Assembly: GCA_037501455.1 (NCBI GenBank) | Contig: CM074856.1 | Location: 16,203,001 to 16,267,000, forward strand | Direction: 5' to 3' | Origin: Lantana camara | Lineage: Eukaryota; Streptophyta; Magnoliopsida; Lamiales; Verbenaceae | Length of the DNA: 64,000 nucleotides | Shown here: piece by piece, positions 1 through 12,926 of the stretch | Layout of the letters: every line of letters starts with the position of its first letter | Numbering within the stretch: the stretch's first letter is position 1 | Translations under genes and position numbers: made by a program | Notes under the pieces: model-generated | Told to the model about the DNA's origin: nothing | Seen by the model: the letters and a program-made list of their open reading frames with translations, nothing else | Database searches by the model: none

Positions 1-1916
1 ATGCTGCCCGATTTATTCCGCTGCTTTATTAAAATATTTTGGAAATATTTTGATAACGAAGTTATGGCGAAATTTTTTGAAATATTCCGCTGTACCGACA
101 CTCTGATTCGGACCCGCCATAATCCAACGAAACCAACGGAAAAAAACCCTTCATCGAGAGGTCGATAAGATATTACGAGCCAAAATACTACCAACGACCT
201 GACGACCTGAGCATAAAAATATGTCAACTTCTAAGTTATGTGTCAGGCTGTCAGAAGAAATTTAATATCAAAGATACTAGATGCGGCTAACAGATGAAAA
301 GTCAAAGTATCCATTCAGTCAGGTCGAAAGTATACTTAGTAACAGATTATGAGGTACACATTTAATAAAATAATTTGAGCATGTGATTTGTGTGTGTTTT
401 AGATTGCACTGTATCCTATTGGATTAAATTTGTAATGTTTTCATATAAATTTAATGAGATTGTACTAGAGTGAAAAATATAAATATTAAAAAATAAAATT
501 TCTATTATCAAACGAAGCAAAATGTCATTATTTCTACAACACAAATAATCATGTTTAAAAAATGAATTAACGATCGACAAGGAGACAATAACAAGAGTTG
601 GTCGAAAGAGTAAAAAACAAAGACGATTAGACGAAGTGCTACTGTGTTGGTAGTTAAGAGAGAGAAATAGAGAGAGATACCAAAGAAGAATCGTGGTATT
701 TAGGAGAGAACTTATATATATATATATATTACATAAAAGATAATTAGTGCATATTATCGATACAAATTTTATATTATAATCAGTAAATCAATAAAAATAA
801 ATAGTTTTTTGTTAATACATTTTGCTAATACGAATTACATCTTTGTTTTATTATTAATGTTATGATATAGATCAGTCAGAGTTAATTAATGATGATTGGA
901 AATTAAACAGAAATACAATTAATTCTTGGGTAAGTGTATTATTGAATTCTTTTAATTTTTTATTTACTTAAATCAATAAAATAAATTATAATTCAAAATT
1001 ATAAATTAAATTATTTTTTGTATACATATAAAATAATTGCTAATAACTATTTAAATAACAATTAATTATAAATTAAAATTATAAACCTTCAGTTTTTAAT
1101 ATATATATATGTATGTATACATGGTGATTTTTTTTTTTAAATAAAGATATATAATTAGTAAAAAATTTTATATTAAACCATTCCAATTGGATTCAAGTGA
1201 ATTTAAGTGAATTTGTGATCTTTTAATTCAATGGGGACAATTTTTAGTTTTGACAGTTTGATAAAAACTGTAATTTTCATATTTGAAACTTAGTCCAAAT
1301 ATTATTAATTAACACTATATACTTATTATAAAGTATTTTTTTTTTTTTTGAAAACATAAAGTATTAAATTTATTAAAAATACTTATTATGTAAATTACAA
1401 TCGATAACTAATAAAATAGAAACAAAACACAATTAATCAAACGAAAACATGAACGATTTTATAATCAAACTAAGTATTTTGAGCCATAGAAAAGCAAAAT
1501 ACAAATTATATAGTTTAATTTTTCATGTTAATCTTATAATGGGCTAATCCCGGTTACCCACTGTCCTTTGGGAGGTGTTGCACTTTACCCCCTATGCTTT
1601 GATTTTTAGCATTTACCCCCCTAACCTTTGAAAAATATTATACTTAACCCTTTATAACAAATTTTAACAAAGCAAATCTGTACAAAGCTGATCTCAAATG
1701 TGTTGATATTATATATCAAATTGAAGCTCTCGACATAGGAAACAAAACAATGGTCTCGAAATTAAAATTCGACAACCGACGAAGTAGAAATCATCGGTTA
1801 AAGACGATGCACGACGAGCGAAGCTTTTGGACGGTAATAGGGTGGGCTGGGGTATGGACTTTGTTCTCCTTGGAGAGACGAACACGATGACGGTGGTCTT
1901 GAACAATTATGTTAAC

Positions 1917-1919
<3 letters not shown>

Positions 1920-1963
<44 letters not shown>
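1920..1963. repeat. (TA)n microsatellite
   Basis: About 22 uninterrupted TA dinucleotides. Likely length-polymorphic. Short open frames running through it are artefacts of the repeat. Confidence 0.95.
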
Positions 1964-1965
<2 letters not shown>

Positions 1966-2338
1966 TATACTTTTTGGTATATGAGTGAATGTTTATGATG
2001 CATGGATACAAATATGATGCAACATAAATTAATTTTAAAATTTAACAAATGAAAGACATTTGTCAGGGTGTCCAACATGACATGACATGATATAATAATA
2101 TTTAGAATTGTTTGAGCATCATAAGAGTATTAATTTAAACTTATAAACTTTTTATTTTTGTATGTGAGAGTGTCTATTAAAAAATTAAATTTCAATTGCG
2201 GCCTCATCACTATATTTAAAATTAAAAAATTGATATTTTAACTATTTTAATTTTAGTCATTCAATTATTTAAAATAGTTAAAAAAATTGTATATTTAATG
2301 TGCAACGCACGTTGTTTTTACTAGTTTTACCAAAAATA

Positions 2339-2392
2339 ACACACACACACACACACACATATACATATATATATATATACATATATATATAA
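2339..2392. repeat. Compound (AC)n(TA)n microsatellite
   Basis: An AC run of about 10 units passes directly into an interrupted TA run. It is a simple-sequence repeat with no sign of function. Confidence 0.95.
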
Positions 2393-3328
2393 TTTGGGGT
2401 AAAAATATAGAATTTGAATAGTTTGAGGTGGGCCTGGAAATATAAACAAATAAAAAGGGGCTTAAAAGTATTTTTTTGAACGGCCAAACTTTTATTTTAA
2501 CGTTCAAGTATTTATCTTGGAAGGAAATTGGTCAATGCTTCAATGGCTCCAAATTTAAGAAAAAAGTAACTTTATGGGACGTAAAGTAAGAACATGGCAA
2601 TTGATGAGGCCAAAATTAAAATGGGTTACGGTATGGGATGAAAATAATAATTTTCTCTATATATAGACATTAAACTACAAGGAGATAAAATTCATCAATA
2701 TAAGAGGTAATTAATTGGAATTGGGTCTATTTTAAATTTCTTCATTATCTATTTGAGGATTAATATTATTAAATTATTGACTTATAATGCTTTAATGTTT
2801 ATTATATAAATAAATTATTTTCATATCGCGCAAATTATAAAATATTTTAGAAAACTTTAAAATAATATAAAAGAACATGCTTAAAACCTAGAATAATCAT
2901 TATTTGTAAAATATAGGAGAAATTTTTTAAATTATAATAAATTTACTAAAAAAGAATATACGTAATAATATTTTTAATGTTTTAAAAAATTATTTTTAAC
3001 TATTCGATATTTTCAATCTCCACCAACAATTTAAATTTTGAAATGTATAAATAGGTGATTCTTTGTATTCTATCTTATTAAAAATTATTTTTAAAAACAA
3101 TCCTGTAATCCACGTACATGAGTTCACTTTATTGATTAAGTAAACACCACAGGAAAAATAGTACTAAACGCATGATAGTTTCTTATCTCAATATTCTTTT
3201 TTAGTGATAGTTTCTAATCTCAATATTCTTTTTTAGTGATTTTCAGTTGATATTGGTAGGCTTCCTAGTAATCTTTGTAAGCTCGGTACCTTGAAAAGCC
3301 ATTGAACTACTTGAGACAATTGTTCTCG

Positions 3329-3837
3329 GAGTAAATTGCCGAAAACTACGTCGTGTTAGGCGAAAAGAACAAAAAAAACCCCGTCATATGGAATATCATC
3401 CAAAGAACCCTGTGTTTTCTAAAATTTTGCAAAAAAAACCCTGAGCGTGTTATGTGGCCCTCACGCGCGTTTATTGCGTGTAGGAATGTGTTTTTTTGGG
3501 ATAAAATGTCTATAATGCCCTTAATGAGTTAACTGCATAAAACCCCCTGTGTTTGTCCCAATTTGCAAAAAAAAACCCTATGTTACAAAAATTAATTCAA
3601 AAAACCTTATGTTATTTAATTTTTTGCACATCACCCCCTCATTTCTTTGGTCAACTGTTAAAAAAACCTTATGGAGTAAGGGTATTTTAGGGTTAAAAGA
3701 TTTAATAGTTGACCAAATGGAATAAGGGGGCCGTGTGCAAAAAATAAAATAACATAAGGTTTTTTGAACTAATTTTTGTAACAGAGGGTTTTTTCTGCAA
3801 ATTGGAAAAAACACAGGGGGTTTGGTGCAGTTAACTC
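3329..3837. mobile_element. Mutator-type MITE (foldback) with direct duplication attgttctcg
   Basis: The 509-bp segment is bounded by a perfect 10-bp direct repeat, attgttctcg, at 3319..3328 and 3838..3847. Mutator-like elements normally make 9 to 10 bp duplications. The left end begins gagtaaattgc and the right end, read in reverse complement, begins gagttaactgc. A second left-like end (gagttaactgca) lies inside at 3526, and from there to 3837 the sequence is a long imperfect palindrome: for example, the arm ending aaccttatgttattt near 3620 pairs with aaataacataaggtt near 3750. There is no coding capacity. It can be read as one element with a duplicated end or as an inner foldback abutting an older copy. 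Confidence 0.7.
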
Positions 3838-3879
3838 ATTGTTCTCGTCATAAACTCTGATGAAACTGCTCTCAAAAGC

Positions 3880-4010
3880 TGTTTTGTAAATGGGCAGACA
3901 CTCCAATGGAACCCAAAACTAATCAGTTTTTGCGAGAAAAAATTGTTTTGTAGATGGACAAACACTCCACTGGAGGCCAAAACTAGTTATTCCTTTATAT
4001 ATAATAAGGG
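3880..4010. repeat. Imperfect 64-bp tandem duplication
   Basis: Two diverged copies start with tgttttgtaaatgg (3880) and tgttttgtagatgg (3944). Each contains an 'acactcca.tgga..ccaaaacta' core. The copies share most positions but are clearly old. No gene is evident. Confidence 0.7.
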
Positions 4011-4597
4011 TTGATAATGTAATTTAATTAAAAAATAATTACCTCTTTAGTGGAAGCAAATGGAATTGAAATGAGTGAACATCCAATCTAATTGGCGCAC
4101 ATTAAAAGAGGTGTTTGCGAAGGGAGATGATATGTTGTTAGTTGCCCAAATTTTAGAGGGCAGAACAGTGGCACATGCTACATTGACTCAATGCCTAAAA
4201 TCGAAAGTTTTTATGGGGTGAAAGATAATTATTCTCCAAGTAAACATTGTACCAATTAATTATACCACAATTTTAAAAATTTGTGAAAAATCGAGAGAAA
4301 ATATCCTTGAGTAACAGCTTCCAAAAACAAATCTATACTGTACAAAAAAGAGAAAAGAATTTTCTCCCAAAAGACGGGTTGTGAATGGCAATACCAATTT
4401 TTTGATTTGTCAAATATACCCCACAACATTAATTCAAAAAACGGTTGGGAATTGGAAAAGGAATTAATCGGAAGAGTGAAGGATACACGTTTTCTACCCC
4501 ACAAATCGACGTCTTCTACTTTTCTATTCCAAAAATTATAATAACTGCAACTTCCGTCTACTAACAACAAAAGAATTAATAATACTATAGTTGTTGT

Positions 4598-5417
4598 TAG
4601 GGCTGTAAATGGATATTCGAAAATTCGATATCCGTCCGCATCCGAATTCGTTTACAGAGGATATTATCCGAATCCGTCTCAAGAGGATATTTCCGTATTC
4701 GATTATAGACATCCGAATTATAAACGGATAAGGATATGGTAATAAGGTATTCGATCCGTTTAACATCCGATCCGTTTCATTATCCATTAGATATATCCGT
4801 TATCCGATTTATCCGTAATCCGTATCCGATAAATAATGTATTATATTAAAATACATACACAAAACTGTGTATGTATGATAGATTATTAGTATTAAGTAAA
4901 TTTTTTAGCGCATTTATTAAAGAAAAACCTTAGGTTTTATTAGTAACTATATGTTCACGTCAATATTCATATAGAGATAATATAATTAACATATATTATG
5001 TTATTAATAAAAGTATTATATTTCAAATTAATTATATGATAAAATTTATAATTTCACCACATTTATACATTCGCTAAAACATAAAAATGATCTATATAGA
5101 TATACTTATTATTTCTCTATTCGTCTAAAATATATATATTCAAAGTTATATAATTATTAAATAATTTATCTATAAATGAATAGTTGATAATTTGATTAAA
5201 AGTTCGAAGTTATATAAATAAATAATTTATGTCAAATTTTGAATAGTTGAAAATCCGATTAAAATCCGAATCCGTCCGAATCCGCCTTGTATCCGTATAA
5301 AAAGGATATTATCCGAATTCGATTTAAAAGGATATTATCCGTATCCGTCCGAATCATAAACGGATAAGGATATGGTAATCATACATCCGATCCGTTTATT
5401 ATCCGTTTACACCCCTA
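4598..5417. mobile_element. hAT-type non-autonomous element, 820 bp
   Basis: The element is flanked by a perfect 8-bp duplication, gttgttgt (4590..4597 and 5418..5425), the size made by hAT transposases. Its ends are inverted: the left end reads tagggctgtaaatggat and the right end, reverse-complemented, reads taggggtgtaaacggat. Both subterminal regions are packed with short atccg/cggat motifs, as expected of transposase-binding arrays. The centre is AT-rich and non-coding, so movement would need a transposase supplied elsewhere. Confidence 0.88.
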
Positions 5418-6391
5418 GTTGTTGTACACAAAATATAAATTTAATATAAATTATATAAAATTTATTTATGAACTGCCTGCACCATTATAAAAAGTAGTAA
5501 GGCGCCGCCAAAAGCATTAAAAACATGGGAAAAGATGATACATATTGATATAGTCTATGACTAGAACCCCGTCGGAGCAACGGCCGATTGTGCTACCGAA
5601 AGAGGTTTGACCGTAAAGAAGTCAGACATACGGGGTAGTTGGAAATGGAGTCTACCAATTGATAAGTTCGGTCGATGTTGCAGATCTTCAAAGGATGAGA
5701 ACTGTAGGGATGGAAAACAGAAACACGCATGTGAAAGTAGCGCCATTAGTGAAGAATTAAACAGCAGAAAATACCATAAGAAATGGAATTGCTTTGCTAA
5801 TAAAGACTAAAGAGAATGCATGCAGTTGTTTGTATAAAAGAACAAGCCATTTCCTTTTGTATTATGATTAGGATTCACAAACTACCATACAACTACGTAC
5901 TAATTATTCTCCTCTTTTATTTAGGAAACTCTATTTTTATTTTTATTTTTATGTTTATGTGATCGCAAAAGTATCGATATTATTCTTACTTAATAACACA
6001 AGAAAATCTTACTAGTCAAAACCTCCCCTCTAAAACACTCTAAACAAGTATTTGAACCCTCACGGCATTCGGATTTCGTAACTAAGGAAAAAAATAACAA
6101 TAATTAATATAAATTAAAATAATAATAAATTAGGCAGTTGAGGGCTATTGCCTATTTGGTCAGTCTCATCATTCTCCCCTTCAATAATATTATTGAATAT
6201 TTGTTTTGGGACATGATTCTAGGGCTTCTAGTTGAACCCGTGTTTACTTCTTGTTTATGATTTGTGATTATGCTATGGTTTGTAAATGTATGATCGTCTT
6301 GCTTCCACAATCCTATTTTGTTAAGTTGTTGATACAGGGTTTAGTCACGCCTAGCACGGGGTTACTTTTTGTGTTGTCACCCATTCGCCTT
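5418..6391. other. Intergenic, no confident gene
   Basis: A GC-richer island at about 5560..5750 can be read on the minus strand as a 61-residue serine-rich, acid-poor peptide with the look of a plastid transit peptide. It ends in a stop with no convincing downstream exon. The rest is AT-rich and empty. The sequence just before 6392 contains the target of the next solo LTR. Confidence 0.5.
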
Positions 6392-9370
6392 TGTAGCGCT
6401 CGGAGCGGTGGCCACCACATCCCCCATACCTAGACCTGAACCCACATATGAAATCGAAGTCCATACATGAGCCCAAGTCTAAGTGAACGGGGACCTACAC
6501 ACACCACTAGGCTAAGCGGGGCTAAGACACAGACAGAGTGCGCAAAACACGAAACAAAATGCGAAAGCAACATACAGGATCCAAAAGAGCTCATCAAACA
6601 TACATTAACATATATACATGGCCACACGGCCCAAAAATATATCGAGTATTCATAATTATCCCAAAAATATCCAAGTCGAATTCATATATATAATTAAGAG
6701 TAACCAAAATGCAACATATAATATGCAGACTCGACCTATCCAAGCTAGTGTGACACCAGGACACACTTCCCCGCCTAGCTCGAGTCACCTGCAACTAAGG
6801 TTAAGGAGAGGGTCAGTCTAACTCGACTGAGTGAGGGGGCTAACGCCCACCCACACATATATACATATAGAGCATAGCAAATACAAAAGGGATGGTCTGA
6901 ACTAAGCTAAGGTTTTTCTTACCAAATCATTTTTAAAACTTAACATATAATACATAAAAGAAATCCTAACTCGATTCATAATCCACCAATACATAACATA
7001 AACATACGTCCGGCGAGTATGGACTTCCACCAACTCATCATAACATATCATAAGTACGGAAATCATAAATACCAATCCACCCGTACAACCTTGGTGTTTC
7101 GAGAGTCAAACCCTCTCCACCTACAATTCAAATACATATAGGGTATAGCTAACCCACAATATGCCATCCCCGGTTATTCACCGAGGGCTCAAAGTACTGT
7201 GCCTTCTCAACCTCCAAGAGTCGCACGCGAATACTTCAAATGGGAATCATGCACAGGCTTAACCCGACGGCCCTTGTCGTTCCGAACATCTTTACCCATA
7301 ATTTCCGGGGCCCAACATACCAAATCTTACCATATTCCCATATTTCAGGGCTTACCTCGCTCATACCATAACATAAACGTACAAAAGAGCTCAAAACGCA
7401 AGCTTACGTATGCTCATACTTATACTATTTTCATAAATCCGAAACATATTCATACGATCATAATCATAGCTTAAACACACATATTTAACTATATAATAAG
7501 TATATAGTCACATGTGGGGTGAGAAAACAACATTTAAGAGGCCATAGGTCGTTTAACTAAAAGAAGAATCCTAAACCTCACGCTATAGCCAAAAGGAGTA
7601 GAGTACGGAGGCCAAAACGAGCAAACGAACACCTAAACGTCGGGTCCGACAACGTCTGAAAGTGACTTTGTAACAAAAGAACACAATATCCAAGACTTAG
7701 ACTCTATTATTAACCAATTAGACGCCCGACAATACTCATGAATGCAATGTATACATATGAAGTGCAAGAAGGTACCACTTAAAACGTTTAAGTTCATATA
7801 ACGTAAAACTCGTTTCAAATAAATCCATAAAATTAATTCAAGACATTTAACAAATAATATAACATGTATAATTGCATGGAAAGCGATAAAGGAAGAAAGG
7901 AATTCATTCACGTAGCTTCTCCAGTCCGCGCGGCCGGGCTTAAAAACCTCCGGCACCATACACGACCTTGCGTAGCGATTTAATTCCAAAAAAAAAAATA
8001 CATTCCAAAAGTTTAGCACGGCCTTGCATGTTTTCAGTTTATAAACCGCACGACAGTGTAGCTAATTTTCCAAATTACCGAAAGTTATGCATGGCCTCGC
8101 GCCATGAACGCCTATTTGGTGTGCGGCCGTGCATGCCTTTCTTCTTCAAATTTAAAAGTCCAGCAACAGGTCAGTTTTGAAGCAGCACACACAGGGCAAG
8201 GTAGAGTATAATGAAGCAGCAGCTAAGGTATGAATTAATGCAAGGAAACAACAACAAAATGTCTCCAAATTCACATACAAGCAACTGACAATCACAAGGT
8301 GCAAAGAGGAGGTGCAAAAGCTCAACAAAATCTAAGTTTCTTGAAATGAAAACTCAAGCACATTAATGGCATCTCTTACATACTCAACTACCAACTAATA
8401 GGACCCTATATATGCAATAAATGAGCATCAAGGAACACCATTCAAGTCTTAAAACTCAAAGATATGCAAGAGAGAGCAAGTTCTCCACATTTTCATATAA
8501 ACCCTAACTATTCATCACATACACCATATCCATAGCTTCTCAACCTTAAAACATGATTCTCATGGATCAATATACGCACAAGAATATGGAGAACAAGATT
8601 TCTCACTTACCTTGAAGCTTGGAGAAGGAGATGAAGTCTTATGAGTTCAAAGGTGTGAAAATGGAAAATGTCTGTTGTTGCTTCTTTCCTTGTTTTGGTT
8701 TTGGATTATCTCTTGAATGGGGGTTAAGGAAGAGACAAGAGAGTAATAAGGCTGAAAATGGTTCAAAAATTGGGTCAAGAACCGGGTCTTTTGGCTCAAA
8801 AACGGGTTAAAGGGGCTAAACGGATCATAGTGACTGAAATTTGCTTCGTCGGGGGTCAAAACGGCATCAAAAAATTATGAGGCTTATTCCATTGGATCCG
8901 AATTGTCGAGCTGAGTCCAACGCCGAAGATGGTACTCGAATCCGAGTGCCGTAGCTCAAGATATCCATAAAAATGCATACAAGTGTACTAAAATGGCCTA
9001 TTTGAACTTTCAAAAAGTTTCAAATAGGTCCAAGCTCACATTTCAATTAAGTCCACATCAAAATAAAATCATACAATTAAGTCCTTAAATCACGTAAATC
9101 ACATAATTCACGAAATTAGCATGCTCGGGAATTAAACTTGCTTATCCTAAATTCATAGATCGTAAGAATTCATATCATAAAATCACTTGTAGTATATTCT
9201 CGATATTTAAATAGAATATTTCAGATAATTTCAAATAAAACATATAAGAAATAGAATAAAATAATAAAATTCAAATAAGTGCATCAATTAAATATGAAAT
9301 TAAATACAAATACGGAAATTAAACTCACACGTGGCACAAACCTGTACGTGCGAGCAGACGGGGTGTCACA
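6392..9370 (-). mobile_element. Solo LTR, 2979 bp, TSD gcctt
   Basis: Read on the minus strand the unit begins TGTGACACCCCG and ends GCGCTACA, so it has TG..CA ends. It is flanked by a perfect 5-bp duplication, gcctt (6387..6391 and 9371..9375). No internal retroelement domain or second LTR is adjacent, so this is a solo LTR left by recombination between two LTRs. It shares landmarks with the LTRs at 25226, 29161 and 35545: a ccaccacatccccc block near the plus-strand left edge, a gggtcagtct..actgagtgag block, and a terminal C-rich end. Strand is inferred from the PBS position in the related element at 29161..38649. Small open frames inside are not gene-like. Confidence 0.9.
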
Positions 9371-9375
9371 GCCTT

Positions 9376-11204
9376 GATCAGATTCGTGTACAAATTGTCA
9401 TTTCGTATACGGGTCGGGTCCAGGTGCGAAGGATGTGGTTGCCTATCGTTTCGATTGCTACATTTTTCATGTATGAATTTTTTTTTAAAATTATACATAT
9501 TTTAATTAATACCAGTGAAATCGATGTTCTTTGCATGTTTATCATTTAATTTTAAATAAATATTACTATTATGTTTTTTTAATAAATTTAAATATTAATA
9601 ATATCTGATTTAATTAAATAAACATAATAATTTTTTTTGAAATTTTGAAAAATTGCACGTATAAAATATTTATTTCAAATTATGAACAATAATAACATCT
9701 AATAAACTGCAAACCACACAAGCAACACATGCCACGAATACTTGAAGTTATCATGTAAATTAAATTTATTAAAGTGAAACACATAGTTATAATGCATGTA
9801 GATGCAACATAGTTACTCAAGAAACACAAGTCTCATTGACAAATCTAATTTATTTAAACTTGTGTTCAAATAGTTTACATTGTCTTAAACCTCTTTTATC
9901 TAAGTGTTCATCTGGTTGACTTTTCACACTATTATTTTTTAAAATTCAATTGATGTCTCTTTGAGATGTCTTCTACCTTTACTATATTAAATTTTCTCTT
10001 ATTTTTGTTTGATAATATCATTTTTAATTTTTGATGCATTGTTGATATTGATACTTTCATTTGATTTTTACCCCAATAAATTACTCCAATTGTATGATTT
10101 ATCAATTTTTTAAATTTTCTTCTCATGCATATCATCCCTATCACCTGGTGCTTACCATGAAAATTTTTTTTTTTTTTTGTAGCAACCGAACAGGACAACG
10201 CGCTGCCAAAACGAAACACTCAAGCCGGAATACCTTCCGGTATGTAATCCCAAACTAAGCTATCTTCAACCATCGAATGGCCCCGTTCAACCATGAACTT
10301 TATGGTTATTTTTATCTCTTGTGATGTTTCATGTGATCTATTAATCACTGTTCGGGTTGATTGCTCTTCTATATTTTTTTCAAATTTAACTAGTAAGCTC
10401 ATGTCACCTTATTTGATTATCGATAGAAACTGGTATCTTTAGGAATTTTGACCTCTCTCTCTCTCTCTCTCTCAACAACAACGGCAAGGTTTCAAGTTTC
10501 CCTAGTCCAAACTCAAAATTCATCTTTTCAACAACAAAGGCAAGGATCAAATTTCCCTAGTTCAAACCCAAACATTCATCTTTCTACAGCCTTTAATCCT
10601 TCAAAATATGAAATATGTTCTTCTCCTCTTTATTTTGAGTTGTTTTATGTGGTTTAAACGTGTATATGATTTATGTGTATATGAGCTGGCATGTCTGAAG
10701 TTATAGGAAAATGGTATTTAGGTTAAAATAAATAGCATTAGATGTCTCTTATGTATACAATTTGAAGCTTATTGCATGAATTTTAAGTTTGAGAAGTTGG
10801 GTGGTAGGAGTTTTTAAAACTTTCAGTAATGGAGATTAAAATTTTTTTGGTGGTTTTGGGGTTGAACCCCCTATTTTCTAAAGCTTCTAGAACGTCCCAC
10901 GGGTCGAAGAACTTTTGAATTATTTTTTCTCATGGTTGTGGGACATAAAGGGGAGACACTCTGTTCTGGCCCCCATGGCCAGAGAATTTCTCAATTAATT
11001 TGATCTCGCCTGGGGACTTTGGGGAAGACTTTCTATCAACAGTTCGCCTTTATTTTTCTTCCCAAGTTGTGACCCGACTTTCCTTCATACCTCATTTTTG
11101 TGTTTTCTTCTCGTATGTTCCTAATGTGTCATACTATGTTTCTATATATATGAATGATCTTGTATGCTACCGTGTGATTCCAATTGCATATTAAAAGTGC
11201 TTGA
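9376..11204. other. Intergenic, no confident gene
   Basis: AT-rich sequence with poly(T) runs (for example near 10160) and no recognisable domain. A CT microsatellite and a 56-bp duplication at 10452..10583 are the only structured parts. Confidence 0.55.
10452..10583. repeat. (CT)n run followed by a 56-bp tandem duplication
   Basis: A CT repeat (10452..10472) leads into two copies of a 56-bp unit starting caacaacaacggcaagg (10473) and caacaacaaaggcaagg (10529). Each copy runs through ttccctagt.caaac to attcatctt. The copies differ at a few sites. In one frame the unit reads Q-, S- and P-rich, but no gene structure was found. Confidence 0.75.
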
Positions 11205-11755
11205 CTCTAATGCACGGACACTCCGGTTTTTCATCTTGTGCATTGTCGGATATGGACATGGCTCAAATACGACACCGACACGTCAAAAAGTGTCCAAAAT
11301 TAAAAAGAAAAACCAATACGGCTGGGACACATGTCAGACATGGCGGGGACACGGGAATGTCAAAAAAATTATTTTTTTTTAATTTTTTTATTAAAATTTT
11401 AGGATTATATTTTTTCAAAAAAAAAAAAATTGTATAAATTTACTAAAAATATATTATATTGATTTAAATTTCTTATTTTCATTTTATTTTGGATTTTTCT
11501 CATAATATCGTAACACGTGCAAAAATGAATAATATTATTTATAATCACTTTAAATATTGAATTTGATAATAATGCATTTTATTTAAATTTGTAATATTGA
11601 TTATTCTTATAAATAACTTATTTTAAATTAATTAATAAATATAAATATATTTATTTATATATAATATAGCAGTGTCGGAGCCGTGTCGTGTCTTAATTTT
11701 TTTAAAAAAATTCATGTTATCGTGTCCGTGTCGTGTCCATGTCCATGCATCATAG
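11205..11755. mobile_element. hAT-like MITE, 'cacggacac' family copy A
   Basis: The termini read ctctaatgcacggaca on the left and tccatgcatcatag on the right; these are imperfect inverted repeats. The flanking 8-mers, gtgcttga (11197..11204) and gtgctcaa (11756..11763), match at 6 of 8 positions, consistent with an aged hAT-type duplication. Subterminal DNA is rich in gtgtcgtgtcc motifs on the right and the complementary cggacac on the left. The AT-rich core is non-coding. It belongs with the copies at 15535 and 16073. Confidence 0.75.
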
Positions 11756-12369
11756 GTGCTCAAATGTTCTTATATATCATTATATTTTTATGAATATCGT
11801 AAATTACGATCATTGCACGTATACATGCATTTAAGGTATTCATAAGTATCGCCATTACCTTTTGGTTTATATTTAAGTCTAAGTCATATGTCTTGTGTTC
11901 TTTTTTTTTTTTTGGTTTGGTATATGTCTTGTGTTTGTTTTGTACAGAGTCATTCCAAAATTTCATCTATTTTTTTGTATTTCATTTTTATACTCGTATC
12001 TATCTATTAAATTTATTTTTCTCTTTTTTACACTCTTTAATATATAATTTCATATATTTTCTCTTTATCTTTAGTTGTACAATTAAGTGATATCATTTTT
12101 ATTTATCAATAAGTAATAATAAATTTTAATAGTAAAAATATATATTTATGTGGAAGATGGTAAATATTTGTTCTTATATGATTAATTTTATTTTTAAATA
12201 TACAAATATCTTATAATATAACCTATAATTGATATTGATGGAGCATAAATATAACGAGGCCACGTCAGGACACGTGGGCCCTCGTGGATTGCCACTTATA
12301 TCTTCGGGCCAACTTAGCCGCCCTCATAAACTACTTGGAAATGGCTAAAGCCTGGCAATTGGCAAAACT

Positions 12370-12655
12370 ACAAGTCTCCCCTCGGGCCCTCATAGGATCC
12401 CTCGAGCCCCTCGTCCTCTCATTGGTCCCCGAGCCCTCATTGGACTCTCGCATCCCTCGGGCCCTCATTGGTCCCTAGGCCCTCAAAGGACCCTCGCATC
12501 CCTCAGGCCCTCATTGGACCCTCGCGTCCCTCATTGGACCCTCGGGCCCTCATTGGTCCCTGGGCCCTCATTTGAACCTCGGGCCCTGAATGGTCCCCGA
12601 GCCCTCATTATCCCCTGGGCTCTCATTTGACCCTCGGGCCCTCATTGGAATACAT
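12370..12655. repeat. GC-rich ~20-bp tandem repeat inside the solo LTR
   Basis: About a dozen degenerate copies of a unit close to ccctcgggccctcattggt. Copy ends vary (ggtccc, ggaccc, gatccc), and some copies have lost or doubled half-units. It occupies the U3 part of the LTR upstream of the TATA box, where repeated motifs can act as enhancer-like elements; that role is inference only. Confidence 0.85.
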
Positions 12656-12918
12656 AAAGTTGGGACCCCTCAAGGTCCTCTATCCTAAAGGTGCCTCAAG
12701 CATACACACCAAGTGCGTCAACCCCTCGATAACAACCATGTAGTGCTTTCTGACACTCCGTACTTGGCAGTGCACCTGCCACCATTGCTTTACAGCCACC
12801 TTTATGGCAGGCCTACAGATGCTTTCCCACAGATCTCTCACATTGGGTCACGTGTCTAGGGCAACACTGGGTTTGTGACCACTTGATCAGATTACCCAAA
12901 ACACCCTTGCCCTCAACT

Positions 12919-12926
12919 TATAAATA
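12919..12926 (+). promoter_or_regulatory. TATA box of solo LTR
   Basis: TATAAATA, about 290 bp before the LTR 3' end. The surrounding ctcaactta/ctcaacta context also precedes the TATA boxes at 21857, 42848 and 54597. Confidence 0.6.

Larger units (their letters stand above)
1..3318. other. AT-rich intergenic DNA without a recognisable gene
   Basis: This stretch is very AT-rich on both strands and contains only short, low-complexity reading frames. I see no conserved protein motif. It holds several microsatellites. Around 1545..1660 there are short C-rich, T-rich lines (runs such as ttacccccctaacctttg) of the kind found at the ends of decayed plant DNA transposons, but no partner end was found. 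A weak leucine-rich-repeat-like string can be read near 3245..3300, too short to call. Nothing else is supportable. Confidence 0.6.

Noticed and set aside
3240..3310. Leucine-rich-repeat-like string (IGRLPSNLCKLGTL) on the plus strand
   Set aside because: A single short unit beside AT-rich DNA with no neighbouring repeats; it may be a decayed receptor-gene scrap but cannot be supported.
9932..10402. Minus-strand frames that faintly recall a retroelement gag fragment
   Set aside because: No zinc knuckle or other defining motif, frames interrupted, and lysine-rich because of AT bias.
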